Source: Cryptomeria japonica
Taxonomy: Eukaryota; Streptophyta; Pinopsida; Cupressales; Cupressaceae
Direction: 5' to 3'
Length of the DNA: 64,000 nucleotides
Assembly: GCF_030272615.1 (NCBI RefSeq)
Contig: NC_081413.1
Span: 554,927,136 to 554,991,135, forward strand
The notes below the pieces were generated by a model. The model did not search any database and was not told the origin of the DNA. It was given only the letters and a program-made list of their open reading frames with translations. Numbering within the stretch: position 1 is the stretch's first letter; every line of letters begins with the position of its first letter. Of this stretch, positions 56,809 to 64,000 are shown piece by piece. Made by a program: the position numbers and the translations under genes.

Positions 56809-58409
56809 TTATGAAGACCCATAGCACCTGAACTTGTGTGTGCTCACCGATTTCATCAAGGCATTTGCAAAATTTTCCAGAGTGTCTACCTTGTTAAGAT
56901 AAACTTTTCCATCTTCTATCATGTCATGAATGAACTAATACTGAACATCAACATGCTTCGATCTGGCATGGAAAGTAGAATTCATTGCCAAACATATGGT
57001 ACTCTGACTGTCACTCTAGATTTCAACTTGCCCTGCATCAAAACCAATATCTAAACTCAAACGCTTGAGCCAGACTACTTCTTTACAAGCATGTGTGGCC
57101 ACCATGTATTTTGCCTCTGTAGTGGACAAAGTGACTACAACTTGTCGCTTTCTCATCCAAATAATTGGTCCACCATTCATGACTAAACCATATCCACTAG
57201 TGGATCTCCTACTGTCAATATCCCCTACCCAATCAGAATCTGTATAACCACAACTGCTGAGAGTTCTCTTTGAATCCTTCAGATTACCATGATAACACAA
57301 TGCAAAGTCTAAAGTACCCTTCAGGTATCTAAACACTCTCTTTACAACATCCCAGTGCGGTTTCACTGGATTTGATATAAACCTGCTAAGTACTCCCACT
57401 AGTTGGGCAATGTCTAGTCTTGTACAGACCATAGCATACATCAGACTACCTATAGCACTTGCATAAGGTACACTTTTTATGTCTTCAATCCCTGTTAGAG
57501 ATTTTAGACTATCAAGCACAAATAACTTAGTTCCCTGCAAGATGGGAACAACCTGTGGTTTACTGTCAGACTTATGAAACCTGTCAAGAACATTGGTTAT
57601 ATACTTTCTCTGGCTGAGCCAAAGTTTCCTCTTACATCTATCCCTTTTGATCTCCATTCCCAGAATGTAATTTGCTGGTCCTAAGTCCTTCATTTCAAAT
57701 TTCATAGAAAGCTGAGAATTTAAATCTGAGATCATACCTTTTGTGTTTCCTATGAACAACATATCATCTACATACAAAGCTATGATAAGAATCCTATCAC
57801 CATCAGTTTCATAGTAAATACAATGATCAACCTTTGATCTCACAAATCCCAAGGACAAAAAAAATGTATCATAATTTTGATACCACATTCTGGGAGACTG
57901 TTTTAAACCATATAGAGACTTCTTGAGTTTGCATACCAGATGTTCTTTACCTTTTTCCACAAAGTTCTCAGGCCGGGACATATAAATTTCTTCTTCAAGA
58001 TCACCATGAAGAAATTTTGTTTTCACATCCATCTGCTCAATCTCCCAATCATATGCTCCTGCAAGTAACAAGACAAATCTAATAGATGTCATATTATCTA
58101 TAGGAGAGAAGATTTCCCGTAGTCAATACCTTCTTTTTGTGAATACCCCTTTGCAACCAATCTTGCTTTGTACTTATCAATGCTGCCATCTCGACCATAC
58201 TTCTTTTTAAAAACCCACTTGCAGCCTACAGGGTTTCTGCCTTTAGGCAATGACACCAAATCCCAACTTCCATTTTTATCCAATGACAACATTTCATCAC
58301 TCAAGGCTTCCAACCAGGAATCTGAATCAAGCATTCCAATTGCTTCTTTGACAGTCCTAGGCTCGTCAGTATCTGCAAGTAAAGCATAAGCACAATTAAC
58401 ATTCAACAT
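56809..58409 (-). pseudogene. rt-rh: F1 reverse transcriptase and RNase H
   Basis: RT starts WDLVSLPKGRNPVGCKWVFK, ARLVAKGYSQKEGIDYGK, and after a one-base shift near 58095 TSIRFVLLLAGAYDWEIEQM, DVKTKFLHGDLEEEIYM, LKKSLYGLKQSPRMWY, ALYVDDMLFIGN. RNase H has YTDSDWVGDIDSRRST, LSTTEAKYM (usual E-A-E/K variant) and RSKHVDVQY, with two stops (57016 and near 56915). It ends at 56809. The 58409-58098 piece is separated from integrase by a linker with stops. Confidence 0.92.
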
Positions 58410-58583
58410 AGAGTGATTGTACTTATTAGGTGTATATCTATTAGGTTTCCGCCTCTCTCAAGTAGATCTTCTCTACTCTGGTGTTGAGGCTTCTTGAGGT
58501 TCCATAGGAGGCTCATCATCGTGTTCTTTTCTAGATCTACTTGAACTGCTTGAACTCTCCTCATCTTTAGGTATCTCTGGAGA

Positions 58584-59569
58584 TTATTCTTTGGCTAGAG
58601 GAATTTCAACCTCAACTTCTCCTCTCTTATCTATATTATGATCTAGTGACATAGGCTTCAACTCATGAAAAATCACACTTCTGTTGTATACAACCTTACC
58701 AGTCACTAGATTCCAAAGTTTGTAACCTTTCACACCAACTCCATAGCCAATGAAGATACATTTCACTGCTTTGTTATCCAACTTAGATCTATTCACATCA
58801 GGAACATGAGCATATACCTCTGCACCAAAAACATGAAGGTGCCTTAAAGAAGGTATCTTACTAGACCATGCTTCCATATGTGTTTTGTTAACCAATGCTA
58901 AAGTAGGAGAACGATTCAGCAGGCAACACATTGCAGCAACTGCTTCAGCCTAGAATTTTTCTTCCAGCTAGCTTTGCCCAACATGCTTCTTGCTATCTCC
59001 ATTAGAGACTGATTCAACCTTTCTACAACTCCATTTTGTTGTGGAGTGTAAGGTATAGTCTTATGTCTCTTAATTCCATGATCAACACAGTAGTTGTTGA
59101 AATATGCACTACAAAATTCACCACCATTGTGTGTTCTTAAACATTTAATCTTTCTCCCAGTCCGATTTTCAACAAGGTTCTTAAAATTCTTAAACCGACT
59201 GAACACTTCTGATTTACTTTTAAGAAAGTACACAAATGCCCTTCTTGAATAATCATCTACAAAGGATACATAGTATTTAGACTTAGATAGAGAAGGTACA
59301 TCCACTGGACAAAACACATCAGAGTGAACATGATTTAGAATATCATAAGACTTATGAGAACTTGAATAAAACTGAACATGGTTATGTTTTCCATATATGC
59401 AGTGTTTGCAAAAATTGAGCTCAAAACTACAATCATCCAGACCTTCAACCAGGTTCTTATTCTTCAAGGCTTTTAAACCTTTTTCACCTATGTGGCCTAA
59501 CCTATTATGCCAGAGCATTGTTTTCTGAGTAGGAAGTTTAGCTTCCAATGAAGTAGCATTATGCATCAT
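58584..59569 (-). pseudogene. int: F1 integrase
   Basis: Zinc site HNRLGHIGEKGLKAL...FCKHCIYGKH; core with HSDVFCPVD, YVSFVDDYSRRAF, LRTHNGGEF (second Asp changed to His: TDNGG to THNGG) and NGVVERLNQS. A frameshift near 58925 leads to the C-terminal MCCLLNRSPTLAL... PSLRHLHVFGAEVYAHV and a linker (58931-58584). Confidence 0.9.
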
Positions 59570-59626
59570 TTAAGTTGTCTTACCTGACTTTTCAGAGGTC
59601 ACATTACAACATATAGGTTTAGCATT

Positions 59627-60793
59627 TCACTTATATAGAGTACCAAAATGATCACCCTTTGCCAATACAATGGAACCGATAGTCATCTTGCAACCACCAG
59701 AAACAAATGTAGCTTGTACTCCAACATCATTAAGTTTACTTACAGAGAGTAGATTTCTTGCCAGATGCGGTATATGAAGGACTCCATTTATCCCCTTCAC
59801 TCTACCATCTAGGAATTGAATTTTGATTCTTCCTCTCCCTACAATCTCCAATGTAGAATCACTAGCAAGGTATACCTTTCCACCAACATACGGTTCATAC
59901 TATGAGAACCACTCCTTGTGGGAGGTCATGTGGAAAGATGCGCCATAATCTACTAACCAGGTGTCATCTTAGGTAGACACTGTCAGAGCTGCTACAAATG
60001 CATCTTCATCACTTTGAGAAGACTCAGTGTTAGAATGCTTCTTCTTCTTCTTCTTCTTCTCCTCCTCGCAATCCTTTCGAATATGTCCTTTCTGCCCACA
60101 ATTCCAACACTTCACCTTTGACTTCTTGCCTGGAGATTTAAATATCTCTTGAGACTTGGACTTCTTTCCTTTCTTCTTGTTTTTGTCCTTCGATTTGCCT
60201 CGAACAGAGAGTGCACCTTTTGTCATCTCAAAAGACTTCTTTCTCATTTCTTCTAACAAAAGAGTATTAACCATGATATCCATCTTGAACTGGGTTGTAG
60301 TACTACCGATAGCCATCACTAAGTGATCCCAAGAGTCAGGCAATGAACACAACAACAACATGCAATGTTCTTCTTCCTAAATGGACACACCAACAAAAGT
60401 TAACTATGGAAGAACCATGTTGAATGCATTCAAGTGGTCTGCCAATGGTGTTATTGCATCCATCTTTAGAGAGTACAATTTCTTCCTCAAGAAAAGTTTA
60501 TTCACCAAGGATTTGCCTTGATAAATATCTCCCAACTTACTCTAGAGAAGATGTGCAGTCTTCTCCTCATGGATGTTTAACAAAATAGAATCAACAAGAC
60601 ATAGCTTGATTAGACCCCTTGCCTTTCGATCGGCTAAGTCCCAATCTTCTTGCTTCATTCCTGTAGGTTTATGTGTAGTCATAGCAATCCAAAGATCTCG
60701 GTCGACCAATAAGTCTTCCATCTTGAGTTTCCATAGTTCAAAACTAAAACCATTAAATTTATCCATGTCTATGTGCCCTTAGGTGCTCGCCAT
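59627..60793 (-). pseudogene. gag-pr: F1 Gag and protease
   Basis: Start ATG at 60793 (MAST, TAA, then GHIDMDKFNGFSFELWKLKM). UBN2-type gag with stops near 60541 and 60362, a Lys-rich run, an intact knuckle CWNCGQKGHIRKDC near 60090, and a (KKKKK) run. The protease site reads LVDYGASFHMTS near 59965, with the usual Ser of DSG replaced by Tyr. The protease then runs to LSVSKLNDVG and stops at 59627. Confidence 0.9.
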
Positions 60794-60897
60794 CTTAACC
60801 TGTAAAATAAACTAGTAGACAATCTGCAAGACACCCATTGAAACAAAATTAACACAAAAAACCAACCCTACCCAACAAGGATAACAAACTGGGTGAA

Positions 60898-60909
60898 GCT
60901 CTGATACCA
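60898..60909 (-). promoter_or_regulatory. primer binding site of F1
   Basis: TGGTATCAGAGC on the minus strand, two bases from the middle LTR. Met-type. Confidence 0.92.
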
Positions 60910-60911
60910 CT

Positions 60912-62038
60912 TGTAAGGAAAGCAACTGCGGAAACTCGCTTCCCTAATGTCAATTTGCAGAGGAAAACAAATAGTGTTTACAAATTTTGCAACTTTTATA
61001 GAATATAGCACAATCATGAGCATACACAAATAAACAATAGAGAGAGAGAACACATAGAATTAACATGGGAAAACCCTTTCGGGAGAAAAAACCACCACCA
61101 ACTGATAATGACTTTATTATCAGTATGTCAAAAGATACAATAAAGTCCAATCTGCAGACTTCCTTCACTCTATCATACAAACGTTCTAGATTGAAACATA
61201 CAATCCTTGGGTCAGACTACTTCACAGATCGCTCAGTAGCTATTCTGGTTTGTAACATTACATTTGGGTCACATTCAGCTTCAAATACTAGACCAGTCGA
61301 TCGTTATATCTACCCGAGACGGTTGGGAAGTCAAACTATCTTTGTCGGTCTGCAGTCCTGGAAAACCAATTATCCCACATGCATGAGGGAGTCAGGTCAG
61401 TTCGCATTCATATACACTGACAGTCTCATCCTTAGTGTCTGAGTATTTATTTTTTTGGATCTCGGTTCAATCTCACATTCACAGTTGGTCTTCTCTCCAT
61501 CGGTCATCGGTGTAGCTTTCAACCATTAGAGTCGATCGCCTGATGATACCTAATTGCCAAAGGTGACTCCATTGGGTCATTGGTATAGCGTTCAACTGGT
61601 AGAGCCAATCACTCAATGATACCAGACTCATTGGGTCATCAACATAGCATTCAACAAGTAGAGACGATCACTCGATGATACCCAATAAGCAAAGCACTCC
61701 GAGACAAAATAGAGCAGACTCATCGAGACTTCGACATAGCCTTCATCACGTCAACCCGATTGCTGATATCAACCCGGAGCACCTAAGGTAGGTTCATTAG
61801 GTATCAGCATACCTTCTGATAGGAATGCCTGATAGCTTATGACAACCCAGACCACCTAAGATAGCTCCATTGGGTCATTGGCACAACTTTGATGCAGTCT
61901 TCCTGAAAGGTGAAGTTATCCTATTAGAAAGGAAGACACTGGTCAACAAACAAGAAAGTAACATTCTATTGTTCCATCAGTGTAGGCTACCCCAATCAAC
62001 CCATATATGTTAAGTGAATTAGAGGCACATTTCCAACA
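60912..62038 (-). repeat. middle LTR shared by F1 and F2
   Basis: 1127 bp, TGTAAGGAAAGCAACTG to TTCCAACA (plus orientation). Matches 55555-56744 apart from the rearranged end and a shortened segment near 61620-61640. Confidence 0.9.
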
Positions 62039-64000
62039 AACTCCCACTTAACGAGGAATTCATTGTACCGATTACCATTTTAGACGTTACCGAGGAACAT
62101 GGGTATGAAGACCCATAGAATTTGAACACCACCTAAACTTGTGCATGCTCATCGGTTTTGTCAAGGCATCTGCAACATTTTCTAGAGTGTCTACCTTGTT
62201 AAGATAAAATTTTCCATCTTCTACCATGTCACGAATGAACTGATACTAAACATCAACATGCTTCGATCAGGCATGGAAAGTAGGATTCTTTGCCAAACAT
62301 ATGGTACTCTGACTGTCACTCCAGATTTCAACTTGCCCTGCATCAAAACCAATATCTGAACTCAAATGCTTGAGCCAGACAACTTTCTTACAAGCATGTG
62401 TAGCTGCCATGTATTTTGCCTATGTAGTGGATAAAGTGACTACAACTTGCCGCTTGCTCATCCAAATAATTGGTCCACCATACATGACAAAACCATATCT
62501 ACTAGTGGATCTCCTACTGTCAATATCCCCTGCCCAATCAGAATCTGTATAACCACAAATGCTGAGAGTTCTCTTTGACTCCTTCAGATTACCATGATAA
62601 CACAATGCAAAGTCTGAAGTACCCTTCAAGTATCTAAACACTCTCTTTACAACATCCCAGTGTAGTTTCCCTAGATTTGATATAAACCTGCTAAGTACTC
62701 CCATTGGTTGGGCAATGTCTGGTCTTGTATAGACCATAGCATACATATGAATGCCTATAGCACTTGCATAAGGTACACATTTTATGTCTTCAATCCCTTT
62801 TAGAGATTTTAGACTGTCAAGCACAGACAACTTAGTTCCCTGCAAGATGGGAACAACCTGTGGTTTACTATCAGACATATGAAACCTATCAAGAACATTG
62901 GTTATATACTTTCTCTGGCTGAGCCAAAGTTTCCTCTTAGATCTATCCCTTTTGATCTCCATTCCTAGAATGTAATTTGCTGGTCCTAAGTACATCAATT
63001 CAAATTTCATAGAAAGCTAAGATTTTAAATCTGAGATCATACCTTTTATGTTTCCTATAAATAACATATCATCTACATACATAGCTATGATAAGAATCCT
63101 ATCACCATCAGTTTTGTAGTATACACAATGATCAACCTTTGATATCACAAATCCCAAGGACAAAAAAAATGTATCATAATTTTGATACCACATTCTGGGA
63201 GACTGTTTTAAACCATATAGAGACTTCTTGAGTTTGCATACTAGATTTTCTTTACCTTTTTCCACAAAGTGCTCAGGCTGGGACATATAAATTTCTTCTT
63301 CAAGATCACCATGAAGAAATGTTGTCTTCACATCCATCTTCTCAATCTCCCAATCATATGCTATTGCAAGTAATAAGAGAAATCTGATAGATGTCAGCTT
63401 AGCTACAGGAGAGAAGATTTCCTCATAGTCAATACCTTCTTTTTGTGAATACCCCTTTGCAACCAGTCTTGCTTTGTACTTGTCAATGTTGCTATTTCGA
63501 CCATACTTCTTTTTAAACACCCACTTGCAGCCTGCAAGATTTCTGCCTTTAAGCAATGGGGCACCAAATCCCAAGTTCTATTTTTATTCAATGATGACAT
63601 TTCATCATTCATGGCTTCCAACCAAGAATCTGAATCAGGCATTTCAATTGCTTCTTTGATAGTTCTAGGCTCATCAATATCTGCAAGTAAAGCATAAGCA
63701 CAATTAACATTCAACATAGAGTGATTGTACTTATTAGGTGTATATCTATTAGGTTTCCTCCTCTCTCGAGTAGATCTTCCCAACTCTAGTGTTGAGGATT
63801 TTTGAGGTTCCACAGAAGGCTCATCATCAAGTTCTTCTCCAAAACTACTTGAACTGCTTGAACTCTCCTCATCTTCAGGTATCTCAGGAGATTCTTCTTT
63901 GGCTAGAGGAATTTCAACCTCAGATTATCCTCTCTTCTCTATATTATGATCTAGTGACATAGGCTTTAGCTCATGAAAATCACACTTCTGTTGTATACAA
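62039..64000 (-). pseudogene. rt-rh: F2 reverse transcriptase and RNase H, 5' part outside window
   Basis: The polypurine-side stretch ACTCCCACTTAACGAGG adjoins the LTR exactly as in F1. RNase H remnants lie from about 62100. RT/RNase H 63010-62420 carries KREFRYLKGT-like motifs, YTDSDWAGDIDSRRST and VVTLSTT. RT 63574-63017 has TSIRFLLLLAIAYDWEIEKM, DVKTTFLHGDLEEEIYM, GLKQSPRMWY and YVDDMLFIGN; the RT start and linker are at 63813-63403. Single stops and shifts. Very similar to F1, so the two units are recent relatives or products of one event. Confidence 0.9.

Larger units (their letters stand above)
55555..64000 (-). mobile_element. Ty1/copia F: LTR-internal-LTR-internal array, runs off window
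   Basis: Minus strand, right to left: internal F2 (64000-62039), LTR (62038-60912), internal F1 (60909-56745), LTR (56744-55555). The middle LTR is preceded by the F2 3' end and followed by the F1 primer site, so it serves both units. The YVDDMLFIGN and gag motifs resemble the Tork/Tnt1-type copia lineage (by recall, not searched). Left flank CGTAT; right flank outside the window. Confidence 0.9.

Noticed and set aside
1-64000. Host genes, tRNA or rRNA genes, organelle DNA insertions, DNA transposons
   Set aside because: Looked for in the gaps between elements. Every gap belongs to another LTR element and no such feature is visible. tRNA-like words are primer sites only.

Overview
WHAT IT IS. 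The 64 kb window looks like intergenic DNA from a large plant nuclear genome built entirely of nested LTR retrotransposons. The evidence is plant-type Ty1/copia and Ty3/gypsy (Tat-like) polyproteins, initiator-Met-type primer sites (TGGTATCAGAGC and variants), 5-bp target duplications, a plant mobile domain (PMD) gene, and no host gene or RNA gene that I could find. A giant-genome seed plant such as a gymnosperm would fit, but the sequence does not prove it. Almost every reading frame carries stops or shifts, so the nest is old.

LAYOUT. Nearly every base can be assigned. 1-5654: copia A (+), its left end outside the window. 5655-8188: LTR stub and 3' part of element D (-). 8189-15534: pol-less element E3 (+) inserted in D. 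15535-16625: more of D. 16626-17887: solo LTR (+). 17888-18745: a second D-type piece. About 18746-19630: an LTR that lies between D and element E (-). 19631-20740: 3' end of E. 20741-53691: element H (-, TSD ATAGT), splitting E. H is itself split by gypsy G (22794-35609, +, TSD CCTTT) and by copia C (37110-50598, +). C is split in turn by copia B (41455-48918, -, TSD ATCTT). 53692-55554: the rest of E. 55555-64000: copia F (-), arranged as LTR-internal-LTR-internal and running off the right edge.

HOW THE PARTS RELATE. A and B are two copies of one autonomous-type copia family (Gag, protease, integrase, RT, RNase H). C and F are two other copia families. D, E, H and E3 are a diverged family that has no pol. 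They carry a coiled-coil/zinc-knuckle Gag (in those copies that keep it) and then a second long ORF (ORF2) I do not recognise. ORF2 has an N-terminal domain with an S/L-R-V-H-G-E motif, a basic middle and an alpha-helical C-terminus. The four copies diverge strongly but stay collinear and alignable. They share primer site, LTR modules and a three-fold polypurine arrangement with A/B, so A/B-type copia elements are plausible mobilisers (inference). G is a Tat-like gypsy element with dual RNase H, no recognisable gag domain, and an antisense PMD gene that keeps two spliceosomal introns, one filled by a GC-rich minisatellite.

BEST LEADS. (1) The conserved ORF2 of the pol-less elements. (2) The intron-bearing antisense PMD gene in G, and its minisatellite whose motif recurs in G's own LTRs. 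(3) LTR-sharing tandem arrangements (F, D/E). (4) A solo LTR flanked by an 84-bp direct repeat. (5) Repeated polypurine motifs upstream of the 3' LTR in six elements.
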